64,000 bases of DNA from Syntrophaceae bacterium UBA2251 (GCA_002347815.1 DDXV01000064.1:4816-68815); one strand, 5' to 3'. Numbered from the stretch's first letter, positions 42,880-52,913 are shown. Notes: generated by a model not told the origin, from the letters alone. Numbers and translations are program-made.

Positions 42880-44544
42880 ATGAAGAAACGGCTGGAACGG
42901 ATGGTCGGGGAGGCCCTTGCGGCGTGCATGGAGAAGGGCACGCTTGCGGCGGCGGAACTCCCCGCGGTGGAGATCGAACTCACCAAGGACGCCGTGCACG
43001 GCGATTACGCCACGAACGCGGCCATGATGCTGGCCTCGCGCCTGAAGATGAACCCGCGGCGGATCGCCGAGGCCCTGATCGCGGAGCTGGACGATCCCGG
43101 GGGCGTCGTCGCCCGGACGGAAATCGCCGGCCCCGGCTTCATCAATTTCTTCATCCGCGAGGGGTTCTGGGCGACGCTCCTGGAGGCCGTGGAGCGCGAG
43201 GGGGCGGGCTACGGCCGGCTCGACTTCGGCGCCGGAAGGCGCGTTCAGGTGGAGTTCGTCAGCGCCAATCCCACGGGCCCCCTGCACATCGGCCACGCCC
43301 GGGGGGCGGTGGTGGGCGACGCCGTCGCCGCGGTCCTCGCCGCCTGCGGCTATGCGGTCGAGCGGGAATACTACATCAACGACGCGGGCAACCAGATGCA
43401 CAACCTAGGCCGGTCGGTCCTCGCCCGCTGCCGGGAGCTGGCCGGCGGGGACGCGCCGTTTCCGGAGAACGGCTATCAGGGCGAGTACATCCGGGAACTG
43501 GCGCGGGAGGTCCTCGCGCGGGAGGGCCGGCGCTGTCTCGACGAGGCGGAAGGGGAGGCCATCCCCCGCCTGACGGACCATGCCGGCGGGGTCATCCTCG
43601 ACGGGATCAAGGACGACCTGAAGGCCTTCGGGATCGTCTTCGACCGCTACTTCAGCGAGCGGACCCTCTACGAGAACGACGGCGTGGCGAAGCTTCTGGC
43701 GGCGCTCGAGGCCCAGGGCTTCATCTACCGCGAGGACGGCACCCTGTGGTTCAGGACGACGGCCTTCGGCGACGAGAAGGACCGGGTCGTCATCCGCCAG
43801 AACGGGGCGCCCACGTACTTCGCCGCCGACATCGCCTACCACCGGAACAAGTTCGAGCGCGGCTTCGACACGGTGATCGACGTCTGGGGCGCGGACCACC
43901 ACGGCTACATCCCCCGCATGCTCGCGGGCGTCCAGGCCCTGGGGTACGCGAAGGAGGCCCTGCAGGTTATCCTCGTCCAGCTCGTCAACCTCCTCAGGGA
44001 CGGCAAGCCCGTGGCCATGTCCACGCGCTCGGGCGAGTTCGTCACCCTGCGTCAGGTGGTCGACGAGGTCGGACGGGACGCGGCGCGCTACAACTTCCTC
44101 ATGCGGCGCTCCGACAGCCACCTGGATTTTGACCTCGAGGTGGCGAAACGCCAGTCGAACGACAACCCGGTCTATTACGTCCAGTACGCCCACGCGCGGA
44201 TCTGCAGCATCCTGAAAACGGCCGCCGAAAAAGGCGTGGCCGTGCCGGCCTACGGACAGGCGGCCCTGGAACGCCTGACGCTCCCGGAGGAGGCGGCCCT
44301 GATCAAGACCCTGATCCGCCTGCCGGAGGTGATTGAAGGGGCGGCGCGGAACCTGGAACCCCACCGCCTGACCTTCTATCTCAACGGGCTGGCGGGCCTG
44401 TTTCACAGCTATTACAACAAAAACAAGGTGGTCTCCGAGGACGGGGACCTCTCCGGGGCGCGCCTCTTTCTCGTCCGGGCGGTCCGGACCGTGCTGGTGA
44501 ACGTCCTGGGGCTCCTGGGGGTGTCGGCGCCGGAGCGCATGTAG
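42880..44544 (+). CDS. argS: Arginyl-tRNA synthetase
   Basis: 554 residues. N-terminal ArgRS additional domain ([13 protein letters not shown]), class I signature [18 protein letters not shown] (HIGH), [13 protein letters not shown], and [15 protein letters not shown] in the KMSKS-loop position, where the motif is degenerate as usual for ArgRS. The anticodon-binding DALR domain at the C terminus has [10 protein letters not shown]. Charges tRNA-Arg. No riboswitch or T-box is evident upstream; the hairpin there is a terminator of the previous gene. Confidence 0.96.
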   Translation: MKKRLERMVGEALAACMEKGTLAAAELPAVEIELTKDAVHGDYATNAAMMLASRLKMNPRRIAEALIAELDDPGGVVARTEIAGPGFINFFIREGFWATLLEAVEREGAGYGRLDFGAGRRVQVEFVSANPTGPLHIGHARGAVVGDAVAAVLAACGYAVEREYYINDAGNQMHNLGRSVLARCRELAGGDAPFPENGYQGEYIRELAREVLAREGRRCLDEAEGEAIPRLTDHAGGVILDGIKDDLKAFGIVFDRYFSERTLYENDGVAKLLAALEAQGFIYREDGTLWFRTTAFGDEKDRVVIRQNGAPTYFAADIAYHRNKFERGFDTVIDVWGADHHGYIPRMLAGVQALGYAKEALQVILVQLVNLLRDGKPVAMSTRSGEFVTLRQVVDEVGRDAARYNFLMRRSDSHLDFDLEVAKRQSNDNPVYYVQYAHARICSILKTAAEKGVAVPAYGQAALERLTLPEEAALIKTLIRLPEVIEGAARNLEPHRLTFYLNGLAGLFHSYYNKNKVVSEDGDLSGARLFLVRAVRTVLVNVLGLLGVSAPERM

Positions 44545-44621
44545 AGCAGGGCGGGGATTGCGCCCTGTTTTCCATGAAAGGAGGGGCGCCGTGCCCGATT
44601 GTTTCCGAACGGCGGTGGCGC

Positions 44622-45428
44622 ATGGTCGCAAAGAACCGGAAGCAATTTGAAGTCAAACTGGGAAAGACGGGGTTTTCGCTCCTGGCCTTCGGCATGGCGG
44701 CCGGGCTCTTCGCGACCTTTCTTTTCGGGGTGACGGTCGGGAAGAACATCGACACCTATCCCGCGGCGATCACCGGCTATCTCCCCGGCATCGTGGGGGA
44801 ATGGCTGGGATGGAAGGCGCCGCCGGCGCCGGTCGCGCTCGGCGAGGCGAAGAAGGAGAACGCCCCCCCGGGACAAGACGATATCGGCCTGACGTTTTAC
44901 GACACCCTGAGTAAGGGAAAGGACGACATCATCCTCCAGCGTCCCGGCGTCCCGGCGCCGCCGGCATCTCTGCCCGCGGCCGCGTCTCCGGCAGCCAAGG
45001 TCCCCGCGACGGCGGGCCAAACGCAGCCGTCAGCCGGCGTGAAACCGCCCGTGTCGTCCCAGGCGCGCCATCCGGCGCCGACGCCCACCCCCGCCGCACA
45101 GAAGGCGACGCTGCCGGGTGCGGCGAGCGTTCCCGGTGCGGCCAAACCCGCGCCGGCGGGGCCCGCGGAGAAGCCGGTCGCGGGAAAGGATAGGTTTCTG
45201 GTGCAGCTCGTCTCCTACCAGGAGAAGGCCAAGGCGGAGCAGTTGAACAAGAAACTGGCGGCCCTGGGGTATCGGGCCCGCGTGGAGGCGGTCGAGGTGC
45301 CCGGCAAGGGGACCTGGTACCGCGTGGCGTTGAGCGGGTTCGACAGTGTCGAGAGCGCGAAACAGGCGTCCGCCGCCGTGTCGACCAAGGTCCCCGGCGT
45401 CCAGGGCGTCGTCCGTCGGGAAAAATAA
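44622..45428 (+). CDS. SPOR-domain membrane protein
   Basis: 268 residues from ATG 44622 (an ATG at 44574 also lies in frame; neither has a strong site). One N-terminal membrane helix (GFSLLAFGMAAGLFATFLFGVTVG), a Pro/Ala-rich periplasmic linker (about 100-190) and a C-terminal SPOR repeat (FLVQLVSYQEKAKAEQLNKKLAALGYRARVE, GTWYRVALSGFDSVESAKQ). SPOR domains bind glycan strands stripped of stem peptides at the division site. It lies 11 bp before ffh. Confidence 0.85.
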   Translation: MVAKNRKQFEVKLGKTGFSLLAFGMAAGLFATFLFGVTVGKNIDTYPAAITGYLPGIVGEWLGWKAPPAPVALGEAKKENAPPGQDDIGLTFYDTLSKGKDDIILQRPGVPAPPASLPAAASPAAKVPATAGQTQPSAGVKPPVSSQARHPAPTPTPAAQKATLPGAASVPGAAKPAPAGPAEKPVAGKDRFLVQLVSYQEKAKAEQLNKKLAALGYRARVEAVEVPGKGTWYRVALSGFDSVESAKQASAAVSTKVPGVQGVVRREK

Positions 45429-45439
45429 GCAGGTCAACG

Positions 45440-46774
45440 ATGTTCGAGAGTCTTTCGGAAAAACTGGACGGCATCTTCAAAAAGCTCAAGGGCCGCGGAC
45501 GGCTGGACGAGGAGAACATCCAGTCCGCCCTGAAGGAGATCCGCATGGCCCTGCTCGAGGCGGATGTCAACTTCAAGGTGGTCAAGGATTTCATCGAGGA
45601 GGTCCGCGTACGGGCCGTCGGCCAGGAGGTCGTGGACAGCATCACCCCCGGCCAGCAAGTCGTCAAGATCGTCCACGACCGGCTGATCGAGCTCATGGGC
45701 GGCGGCACGAGCCAGCTCCGCTTCGGCAACCGCATCCCCGCCCCGATCATGCTCGTCGGCCTCCAGGGCTGCGGCAAGACCACGACGGCCGTGAAGCTGG
45801 CGCGCCTGCTCGCCGCGCAGGGCAAGCGCACCTACCTGGTCTCCGCGGACGTGTACCGGCCCGCCGCCATGGAGCAGCTCCGGGTGATGGGCGAGAAGAT
45901 CGGCGCCGGGATCTTCGCCGCCGGAGAAGAACGCGACCCGGTGAGAATCTGCGTGCAGGCCGTCGAGGAGGCCCGACGCCAGGGCTACGAGGCGGTCATC
46001 GTCGATACGGCGGGGCGCCTCCACATCGACGCGGCGATGATGGACGAACTGAAGCGGATCCGGGAGATCGTCACCCCCTCGGAGATCCTCTTCGTCGCCG
46101 ACGCCATGACGGGTCAGGAAGCCGTCAACGTCGCGAAGAAGTTCGACGAACTGCTCGGCATCGACGGCGTCATCATGACGAAGATGGACGGCGACGCCCG
46201 GGGCGGCGCGGCCCTGTCGCTCAAGGCCGTCATCGGCAAGCCCATCAAATTCGTCGGCGTGGGCGAGAAGATCGACGCCCTCGAGGTCTTCCATCCGGAC
46301 CGCATGGCCTCGCGCATCCTGGGGATGGGCGACATCGTCACGCTGGTGGAGAAGGCCCAGGCGACGGTGGACGAAAAGGAGGCCCGCGAGCTCGAACGGA
46401 AGATCCGCAAAAACGAGTTCACCCTGGAGGACTTCCGCGATCAGCTCCGGCAGATCAAAAAGATGGGGTCGCTGACGGACATCCTCGGCATGATCCCCGG
46501 CCTGAGCAAGGTCAAGGGCCTGAAGGACGTGACCCCCGACGAGCGGGAACTGGTTCGCGTGGGGGCCATCATCGACTCCATGACCCGCGCCGAGCGCCTC
46601 AACTACCTGCTCATCGACGGCTCCCGGCGCAAGCGCATCGCCCGGGGCAGCGGCACGTCCGTCCAGGACGTCAACCGCCTGATCAAGAACTACATCGACA
46701 TGCGCAAGATGATGAAGCGGATGACGGGCAAGGGGGGCTTGAAGGCCCTGAAGCGCGGTAATTTCCCCTTTTAA
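45440..46774 (+). CDS. ffh: Signal recognition particle protein Ffh
   Basis: 444 residues. N domain, then the GTPase G domain (GLQGCGKTTTAVKLA, DTAGRLHID, TKMDGDARGGAAL, KFVGVGEKIDALEVF) and the Met-rich M domain at the C terminus (RIARGSGTSVQDVNRLIK, MRKMMKRMTGKGG) that binds 4.5S RNA and signal peptides. It guides nascent membrane proteins to FtsY and SecYEG. It heads the conserved ffh-rpsP-khpA-rimM-trmD-rplS run. Confidence 0.97.
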   Translation: MFESLSEKLDGIFKKLKGRGRLDEENIQSALKEIRMALLEADVNFKVVKDFIEEVRVRAVGQEVVDSITPGQQVVKIVHDRLIELMGGGTSQLRFGNRIPAPIMLVGLQGCGKTTTAVKLARLLAAQGKRTYLVSADVYRPAAMEQLRVMGEKIGAGIFAAGEERDPVRICVQAVEEARRQGYEAVIVDTAGRLHIDAAMMDELKRIREIVTPSEILFVADAMTGQEAVNVAKKFDELLGIDGVIMTKMDGDARGGAALSLKAVIGKPIKFVGVGEKIDALEVFHPDRMASRILGMGDIVTLVEKAQATVDEKEARELERKIRKNEFTLEDFRDQLRQIKKMGSLTDILGMIPGLSKVKGLKDVTPDERELVRVGAIIDSMTRAERLNYLLIDGSRRKRIARGSGTSVQDVNRLIKNYIDMRKMMKRMTGKGGLKALKRGNFPF

Positions 46775-46851
46775 TTCCGAAAAAAGTGTGTTAGATAGCT
46801 CGTTCGTTTTGAATCGCCATAGAACACTTCAGGAGGTTAGGACAGAGACGG

Positions 46852-47103
46852 ATGGCAACAAAAATCAGATTAACGCGGATCGGCGCAAAGGGGAAACCCT
46901 TCTATCGCATCGTCGTGGCGAATTCCGAGTCCCCCCGGGACGGGAAGTTTCTGGAGATTGTCGGGACGTACGACCCCAATCAGGAACCGGCCGCCATTAC
47001 GGTTGAGGAAGGCCGCGTCGCCGAATGGCTGGCCAAGGGGGCGAAGCCGACCCTGACGGTCTCCCAGCTGCTTCAGAAAAAGGGGATCGCCGCGAAGGGA
47101 TAG
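46852..47103 (+). CDS. rpsP: 30S ribosomal protein S16
   Basis: 83 residues, starting ATKIRLTRIGAKGKPFYRIVVANSESPRDGKFLEIVGTYDPN, the standard S16 sequence. Its length and place after ffh and before khpA-rimM-trmD match most bacteria. Confidence 0.97.
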   Translation: MATKIRLTRIGAKGKPFYRIVVANSESPRDGKFLEIVGTYDPNQEPAAITVEEGRVAEWLAKGAKPTLTVSQLLQKKGIAAKG

Positions 47104-47205
47104 CCTTCCCGGAGTGCGCCCGGAGCCGAGTCCGTTTCCGCGAACGATGAACGCAGGCGTCGACAGCGAGTGGATGAACATCAACAATCCGTGGAGGTGG
47201 AGGCG

Positions 47206-47436
47206 ATGAAGGAATTGATCAGATACATGGCTCAGGCGCTGGTGGATCAACCTGATCTGGTTCAAATTTCCGAGATTGTCGGCGAGCAGACATCCGTCAT
47301 CGAACTCAGGGTTGCGAAGGAGGACCTGGGCAAGGTCATCGGCAAGCAGGGCCGGACCGCCAAGGCCATGCGGACCATCCTGAGCGCCGCCTCGACGAAA
47401 TTGCGCAAGCGAACGGTGCTGGAAATCATCGAATAA
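47206..47436 (+). CDS. khpA: KhpA, KH-domain RNA-binding protein
   Basis: 76 residues from ATG 47206, preceded by GGAGGTGGAGG; an upstream in-frame GTG start is less likely. A single type II KH domain with the GKQG loop ([18 protein letters not shown]). KhpA binds RNA, often with KhpB/Jag, and affects ribosome biogenesis and cell division. It is placed between rpsP and rimM as usual. Confidence 0.93.
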   Translation: MKELIRYMAQALVDQPDLVQISEIVGEQTSVIELRVAKEDLGKVIGKQGRTAKAMRTILSAASTKLRKRTVLEIIE

Positions 47437-47447
47437 AGAATAAAGAG

Positions 47448-47951
47448 ATGCGGTTCATTGAAATAGGCCGGATCGTGAAGGCCCACGGCGTACAGGGACG
47501 CATGAAGGCCGTTTATTTCCTCGACGACGAGGGGCTGCTTTCGTCCCTCGATGAGATTTTCATCGCCGCCGGGCCGGAAGGGGCGGCCCGGAGCTATCGG
47601 ATCCGCGCCCTCGAATCACGGGGCGGGGCGTTATTCCTCGAACTCGAGGGGGTGGCGGACCGCGATGCCGCCGGCGCGCTGGCGGGACGGTTCCTCCTGC
47701 TGCCGGAAGACCAGGCGCCGCCGCTCGCTCCCGACGAATACTACTGGCGCGACCTGCTGGACATGACCGTCCGGACGGAGGCGGGCGAGGAACTGGGCCG
47801 CATCACCGCCATTTTCCCCACGGGGAGCAACGACGTGTACGTCTGCACCGGGCCGGACCGGGAGATCCTCCTGCCGGCCATCGCCGAGGTCGTCCGAGAG
47901 GTCGATCGCGCCGGGAAGGTTATGGTGGTTCGCCTGCTGGAAGGGCTGTAG
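47448..47951 (+). CDS. rimM: 16S rRNA processing protein RimM
   Basis: 167 residues: an N-terminal RimM beta barrel (IEIGRIVKAHGVQGRMKAVYF) and a PRC-barrel C-terminal half (YYWRDLLDMTVRTEAGEELGRITAIFPTGSNDVYVC, EILLPAIAEVV). It helps mature the 30S head and binds S19. 11 bp after khpA and 9 bp before trmD. Confidence 0.95.
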   Translation: MRFIEIGRIVKAHGVQGRMKAVYFLDDEGLLSSLDEIFIAAGPEGAARSYRIRALESRGGALFLELEGVADRDAAGALAGRFLLLPEDQAPPLAPDEYYWRDLLDMTVRTEAGEELGRITAIFPTGSNDVYVCTGPDREILLPAIAEVVREVDRAGKVMVVRLLEGL

Positions 47952-47960
47952 GAGGGGGAC

Positions 47961-48650
47961 ATGATCCGCTTCGACATCCTCTCGGTCTTTCCCGGGATGT
48001 TCGCCTCGCCCCTGGCCGAGAGCCTGATCGGGAAGGCGCGGGACAAGGGGCTCGTCGACATCCGCCTCCACGATATCCGGGACTATGCGACGGACCGGCA
48101 CCGCATGACCGACGACGCCCCGTACGGCGGGGGCGGCGGGATGGTCATGAAGGTGGAACCCATCGATCGGGCGCTCGAGACGATCCTGCCGGACCGCTCG
48201 GAGGGCCTGGTCATCCTGATGACCCCGCAGGGCGAGCCCTTCACCCAGCGCCGGGCGGAGGAACTGGCGTGTCATCCGCGCCTGGTCCTTCTGTGTGGTC
48301 ATTACGAGGGGGTGGACGAACGGGTGCGCGAGCACCTGGTCGACCGGGAACTCTCCATCGGCGACTACGTGCTGACGGGCGGGGAACTCGCGGCGATGGT
48401 TGTGGTCGACGCCGTTTCCCGGCTGATCCCCGGGGTGCTCGGGAACGACGCCTCGGCCGCCGAGGATTCGTTTTCCACGGGGATTCTGGAGTATCCCCAC
48501 TACACCCGCCCCGCGGCGTACCGGGGCTGGCCGGTGCCGGAGGTCCTGCTCTCGGGGAACCACGCCGAGATCGAGGCCTGGCGGCGGACGGAGGCCCTGA
48601 AGCGGACCTTGGCGCGCCGCCCGGATCTGCTGGAAAAAAAGGGGGATTAG
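47961..48650 (+). CDS. trmD: tRNA (guanine-37-N1)-methyltransferase
   Basis: 229 residues. SPOUT trefoil-knot methylase with [27 protein letters not shown] and [17 protein letters not shown], the SAM-binding knot. C-terminal [23 protein letters not shown]. Makes m1G37 in tRNAs to hold the reading frame. Order rimM-trmD-rplS is canonical. Confidence 0.97.
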   Translation: MIRFDILSVFPGMFASPLAESLIGKARDKGLVDIRLHDIRDYATDRHRMTDDAPYGGGGGMVMKVEPIDRALETILPDRSEGLVILMTPQGEPFTQRRAEELACHPRLVLLCGHYEGVDERVREHLVDRELSIGDYVLTGGELAAMVVVDAVSRLIPGVLGNDASAAEDSFSTGILEYPHYTRPAAYRGWPVPEVLLSGNHAEIEAWRRTEALKRTLARRPDLLEKKGD

Positions 48651-48815
48651 GTTGAAGAAAAACGCCGGGGTGCGCCGGCGGGATCGAGATTGCGGAATGC
48701 CCACACGTTGCGTCAGGTGGAAAGACGGAGGTTGGGCGGCAAAAAATGAGTGCAAACGGGGCGACGGCCCTGTTTCCGATATCCGAAGCGAGGCCGTGAA
48801 GAGGAGGAAGGTGCG

Positions 48816-49163
48816 ATGAACGTCATCGAAATGCTCGAAAAAGAACAGATGCGTGGGGACATCCCCGCGTTCAAATCCGGAGACACCGTCCGGGTGTATG
48901 TCCGGATCGTGGAAGGACAGAAACAGCGGATCCAGGCCTACGAGGGCGTCGTCATCCGGCGGCGGAACGGCTTGAACCGCTCCACCTTCACCGTGCGGAA
49001 GGTTTCCTACGGCGTGGGCGTCGAGCGAATCTTCCCGCTCCACTCCCCGGTCATCGACCGGATCGAGGTGGTCAACCGGGGCCGTGTGCGCCGCTCACGC
49101 CTGTACTACCTGCGGGCCCTGCGCGGCAAGAAGGCCCGGATCAAGGAAGTGGGAAAATCCTGA
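48816..49163 (+). CDS. rplS: 50S ribosomal protein L19
   Basis: 115 residues from ATG 48816 with GAGGAGGAAG upstream. [60 protein letters not shown] is diagnostic for L19, followed by [19 protein letters not shown]. The preceding 165 bp after trmD contain no other gene. Confidence 0.97.
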   Translation: MNVIEMLEKEQMRGDIPAFKSGDTVRVYVRIVEGQKQRIQAYEGVVIRRRNGLNRSTFTVRKVSYGVGVERIFPLHSPVIDRIEVVNRGRVRRSRLYYLRALRGKKARIKEVGKS

Positions 49164-49195
49164 CGGGCGCCCCTCCGGCACCCCTTGCGCCCATG

Positions 49196-49277
49196 CCCGT
49201 CGATCCCCCCGGACGCGAATCCGCGAGGCTTCCGCGCCCGTCGATTTCCCCGGACGGGAATCCGTGAGGCTTTCGCA
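49196..49277 (+). repeat. Two direct 41-bp repeats between rplS and rnhB
   Basis: Copies at 49196-49236 and 49237-49277, abutting with no gap. Both begin CCCGTCGAT, contain CCCCGGACG and GAATCCG, and differ at only a few scattered positions. No gene is present. Confidence 0.75.
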
Positions 49278-49282
49278 AGCGC

Positions 49283-49348
49283 CGGATTCCCGCTGAAGCC
49301 CGCCCCCGCCGCGGCATGTCGGGGGCGGGAATGAAAAACCGGGATTCC
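49283..49348. repeat. GGATTCCCG-type palindromic element
   Basis: GGATTCCCGC (49283-49292) pairs with GCGGGAATGA near 49325-49334. Inside it a perfect 10-bp dyad, CCCGCCCCCG / CGGGGGCGGG (49299-49308 and 49320-49329), is separated by 11 bp. It belongs to the same GGATTCCC...GGGAA family as the elements at 58-63 kb. Confidence 0.6.
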
Positions 49349-49399
49349 ATCAGGCCAGGTTTCGCTGCCTATCCGATTGAAAACGGTGCGTTCGTGGCG

Positions 49400-50029
49400 A
49401 TGAATGACTTTGAAAATCTTGCCTACGGGGAGGGTTACACGGTCATTGCCGGCGTCGACGAGGCCGGACGAGGGCCCCTGGCCGGGCCGGTCGTAGCCGC
49501 CGCCGTTGTCCTTCCCCGCGATTACCATCACCCCGACATCAACGATTCCAAGCAGCTCTCCCCGGCCCGGCGATCGGCGCTCCACGACGTCATCCGGTCG
49601 GCGGCCGTGGCCGTCGGCCTGGGGGTCGTCGAACCGGACGTCATCGACGCCCTGAACATCCTCCAGGCCACGCGTCTGGCCATGCGCGAGGCGGTCCTCG
49701 ACCTGGACTGCGCCGTCGATTTTATCCTCGTGGACGGCAATTGTGCCATCCGGATCGATACGCCCCAGAAGACCATCGTCAAGGGCGACGCCCTCAGCAT
49801 TTCCATCGCGGCGGCCTCCATCGTCGCCAAGGTCTCCCGGGACCGGATCATGGAGATCTACCACCGCCAGTACCCGCAGTACAACTTTCTCAAGAACAAG
49901 GGCTACGGCACCGCCGAGCATCGCCGTGCCATCGCCGCCTTCGGCCTGTCGAAGATCCACCGAAAATCCTTTCACCTGAAGGAGAGGGAAGCGGGCAAAA
50001 CGACCCGGCAAACCACGTTTACGTGGTAG
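49400..50029 (+). CDS. rnhB: Ribonuclease HII
   Basis: 209 residues from ATG 49400, giving the family-like start MNDFENLAYGEGYTVIAGVDEAGRG; ATGs at 49316 and 49331 are in frame but lie in repeat sequence. The acidic active-site residues are in VDEAGRGPLAG, INDSKQLSP and FILVDGN, with KGDALSISIAAASIVAKVSRD and the C-terminal YGTAEHRRAI. Cuts RNA in RNA/DNA hybrids and removes ribonucleotides from DNA. Downstream of rplS, as in many bacteria. Confidence 0.93.
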   Translation: MNDFENLAYGEGYTVIAGVDEAGRGPLAGPVVAAAVVLPRDYHHPDINDSKQLSPARRSALHDVIRSAAVAVGLGVVEPDVIDALNILQATRLAMREAVLDLDCAVDFILVDGNCAIRIDTPQKTIVKGDALSISIAAASIVAKVSRDRIMEIYHRQYPQYNFLKNKGYGTAEHRRAIAAFGLSKIHRKSFHLKEREAGKTTRQTTFTW

Positions 50030-50058
50030 CTCTACAGCAAAGGGGAAAGGGGGGAGCA

Positions 50059-50472
50059 TTGGTCAGACGTGATCCGGAAAGCCCGGCGGCAGGAAGGCTG
50101 AAAGACCGGCGACGCATCGATACGGGGAAGCGGGGCGAGGCGATCGCCGCGGCCTACCTCGAGCGGATGGGCTATGTCGTGCTGGAGCGGAACTACCGCT
50201 GCCGCTTCGGGGAGATCGACATCGTCGCCCGGGACGGGACCACGGTCTGCTTCGTCGAGGTCAAAAGCCGCCGCTCGGCGCGCTACGGCGACCCGCAACT
50301 GGCCGTGCATGCAAAAAAGCAGGAAAAGATGATCCGGACCGCCCGGCACTATCTGGCCGGCCGCGGCCTGGAGGACCGGCCCGCCCGCTTCGACGTCGCG
50401 GCCATCCGTCTGTCGCCGGACGGCGCCGGCGCGGTGGACCTGATCCGGAATGCCTTCGAACTCAATCCCTGA
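50059..50472 (+). CDS. yraN: YraN/UPF0102 family nuclease-like protein
   Basis: 137 residues from TTG 50059, directly after GGGGGAG; a GTG at 50023 is the alternative. Restriction-endonuclease-like fold with GKRGEAIAAAYLERMGYVVLERNYRCRFGEIDIVARDG and VCFVEVKSRRSARYG, the conserved GEID and EVK residues of this family. The role is unproven, often linked to recombination. It usually follows rnhB. Confidence 0.9.
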   Translation: MVRRDPESPAAGRLKDRRRIDTGKRGEAIAAAYLERMGYVVLERNYRCRFGEIDIVARDGTTVCFVEVKSRRSARYGDPQLAVHAKKQEKMIRTARHYLAGRGLEDRPARFDVAAIRLSPDGAGAVDLIRNAFELNP

Positions 50473-50478
50473 AAGAAA

Positions 50479-50504
50479 ACGGCGCCTGATTTCTCAAGCG
50501 CCGT
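50479..50504. terminator. Bidirectional terminator between yraN and the Wzc-like gene
   Basis: 7-bp stem ACGGCGC / GCGCCGT with a loop of about 12 nt. On the minus strand it is followed by TTTCTTTC, on the plus strand by CGTTGT, so it serves the leftward exopolysaccharide operon better. Confidence 0.6.
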
Positions 50505-50624
50505 CGTTGTCCTCGGATCCTTCCTCTCTCGGCCGGCAGGTATCGGGGTCAGGTCTTTAAAGTCCGCCTTTGATCACGCCCCATCGTCGCCCCGGAATCG
50601 GGGTGGCGACGGTTATCCGGAAGC

Positions 50625-52913
50625 TCAGGCGACGGCGCTGTCCCCATCCTTTTTCCGGCCTTCCTTGTCCGCGCCGTAGTAGCGGCTGCGCATCTTCTTG
50701 CGCGTCCGCGTCTTCTTCTTCCGTTCGCCGTCCTCGCCGTAGTAGTAATAGTAGTACTGGTAATAGTAGTAGCTGTCGCGGCCCATGTCCACGCCGTTCA
50801 GGACCGCGCCCAGGATGTGGGCGTTGACCTGCCGGAGCTGCTCGACGGCGTTCCGGACGAGTTCGCGGTGGGCCACGCCCGCCCTCACGATCAGGACGAC
50901 GCCGTCGACGACCTTGGAGAGGATGACGGCATCCGTCACCGCCGTGATCGGCGGCGTATCGATGATGATCCGGTCGTAGCGCCCGCGCAGGACTTCGATG
51001 AGATCCGCCATCCGCTGGGAACTCAGGACCTCCGACGGATTGGGCGGAATCGGCCCGGAGGGGATGACGTCGAGATTGGGGATGTCCGTGTGGACGACGA
51101 CGTTGTCCAGTTCATCGTTGCCGACCAGCAGGTTCGACATCCCGCGGTCCCGCGACAGGGAGAAGATCTTGTGGACGCGCGGCCGCCGCATGTCGCAGTC
51201 GAGGATGACGACGCGATTGCCCGCCTGGGCCATGGTGATCGCGATGTTGGCGGAGGTGATCGTCTTTCCCTCGCGCGGCCCCGAGCTCGAAATGATCAGC
51301 ACCCGCGGCGCCTGCTCCGCGGACGAGAAGAGGATGCTCGTCCGGATGCCCCGGTAGGCCTCGCTGGCCGTCGATTTGGGCGAGAGGTGCGAGACGAGGT
51401 CGTCCGCGGGATTCCTCGCGCCGTTGACGGCGCCGCCCTCGGCGGCGGCGATGGCGGGAACGGGCCCCAGATACGGCAGCTTCAGGATGTTCTTGATGTC
51501 GTCGGGAACCTTGATCGTGTTGTCCAGGTATTCGAGGAAGAACGCGAGCCCCACGCCGAGGGCGAGTCCCACGATCAGCCCCAGGAGCAGGTTCTGGGCC
51601 TTCTTGGGCTTGACGGGCGACTTGGGGATCTCCGCCAGATCCACGATCCGGATGTTGCCGGTCTTGATGTCCTCCGTGATGGACGTCTCCTTGAAGCGCT
51701 TCACGAGGATGTCGTACATCTCGCGGCTGCTTTCCGCCTGGCGCTTCAGCACGTTGTAGTCGATCGCCTTCACGTTCATGGCGAGGCTCTCGCCCTTCTG
51801 CTGGCTCAGGGCGTTCTTCAGGGAATACTCCTTGGCCAGGGCGACCTTGTATTCGTTGTAGAGGGCATCGACGATCCGGCCGATCTCGTTGGCCTTGCGC
51901 GATTGCAGGGAGTTGAGCTCCTCCTGGAGGGCCAGGATCTGGGGGTGGCGCGCGCCGTACTTCTTCGACAGCTCGGACATCCGCTTCTGGATCTCCACCT
52001 CCTGCTTCTTGATGTCGCGGATGAGTTCGTCTCGGATGACGTCCGGCACGGAGTCGAGCTTCTCCGGGCTATGGCGGATGTCCGCCGCCTGGCGGTAGCG
52101 GGTTTCAGCCTCCACGCGGCGGGAGGTGGCCTCGACGACCTGCTTGTTGATCTCGGCGAGCTTCTGGGCGGTGATCGTCTCCACGTCCGTGGAGAAGTCC
52201 GTCACGATCCCCTTCTGCTCCTTGTAGCGCAGGAGGGCCTGTTCCGCCTCCTCCACCTTCTTCCGCTCGGTGACGATCTGGCCCTCGAGCCAGGCCACGG
52301 CGTCCTGGGTGGCCCGGAGCTTGGTCTCCAGGTTGTTGTCGATATAGGCCTTGGCCAGGGTATTGGCGATCTTCGCCGACATGTACGGGCTTTTGGCCTC
52401 GAAGCCGATATCCACCAGGCGGCTGTTGCGGATCGGCGTGACCTTCACGCGTTGGAGAAATGCATCCACGATCGCGGAGTCGGATTTCGTCTTCTTCGCG
52501 GCCTCGTCCGTCTTGAAGAGGGAGGCGATATAGCCGATCGTGTTCGGGACGAAGTACACGATGTCGTAGAAGAGGCCTTCCTTCGGTTTTGGGACGAACT
52601 CCTCGTGCTGGTCGAGCTTGAGCCGCCGGACGACCTCCCGGGCGACGCTGCGGGACTCGATGATCTTGTACTGGGTCTGGTAGTAGTCCAGGCCCGAGGA
52701 GTCCACCGTCATGACCTCCTGCATGGAGACGACCTTGGGGTTTTCCTTTTCGATGATGACCCGGGCCGTTCCCATATAGATGGGCGTGGCGGTGAAGGTG
52801 AAGATCAACACGGAGACGAAAACCACGGCGAACACCGTCGCGATCGTCCAGCGGTGCTTCAGCACGACGCGCAGGTAGTCCTGCAAGTTGACGTTTTTCA
52901 TTTCAAGCTGCAT
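50625..52913 (-). CDS. Wzc/GumC-like polysaccharide co-polymerase with BY-kinase domain
   Basis: 762 residues. Two membrane helices (about 22-44 and 440-460) flank a periplasmic Wzz domain with long coiled coils (about 180-420). The cytoplasmic C-terminal kinase has Walker A SSGPREGKTITSA (K550), VVILDCDMRRPRVHK and RIIIDTPP. The tail carries a Tyr cluster (SYYYYQYYYYYYGEDG) for autophosphorylation, then a very basic end. It controls polymerisation and export of a polysaccharide with the Wza-like protein; its ATG overlaps the upstream stop by 1 base. Last gene of the leftward operon. Confidence 0.93.
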   Translation of the reverse strand: MQLEMKNVNLQDYLRVVLKHRWTIATVFAVVFVSVLIFTFTATPIYMGTARVIIEKENPKVVSMQEVMTVDSSGLDYYQTQYKIIESRSVAREVVRRLKLDQHEEFVPKPKEGLFYDIVYFVPNTIGYIASLFKTDEAAKKTKSDSAIVDAFLQRVKVTPIRNSRLVDIGFEAKSPYMSAKIANTLAKAYIDNNLETKLRATQDAVAWLEGQIVTERKKVEEAEQALLRYKEQKGIVTDFSTDVETITAQKLAEINKQVVEATSRRVEAETRYRQAADIRHSPEKLDSVPDVIRDELIRDIKKQEVEIQKRMSELSKKYGARHPQILALQEELNSLQSRKANEIGRIVDALYNEYKVALAKEYSLKNALSQQKGESLAMNVKAIDYNVLKRQAESSREMYDILVKRFKETSITEDIKTGNIRIVDLAEIPKSPVKPKKAQNLLLGLIVGLALGVGLAFFLEYLDNTIKVPDDIKNILKLPYLGPVPAIAAAEGGAVNGARNPADDLVSHLSPKSTASEAYRGIRTSILFSSAEQAPRVLIISSSGPREGKTITSANIAITMAQAGNRVVILDCDMRRPRVHKIFSLSRDRGMSNLLVGNDELDNVVVHTDIPNLDVIPSGPIPPNPSEVLSSQRMADLIEVLRGRYDRIIIDTPPITAVTDAVILSKVVDGVVLIVRAGVAHRELVRNAVEQLRQVNAHILGAVLNGVDMGRDSYYYYQYYYYYYGEDGERKKKTRTRKKMRSRYYGADKEGRKKDGDSAVA

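Noticed and set aside
49196..49348. CRISPR array
   Set aside because: Only two abutting 41-bp copies without spacers, and no cas genes in the window.
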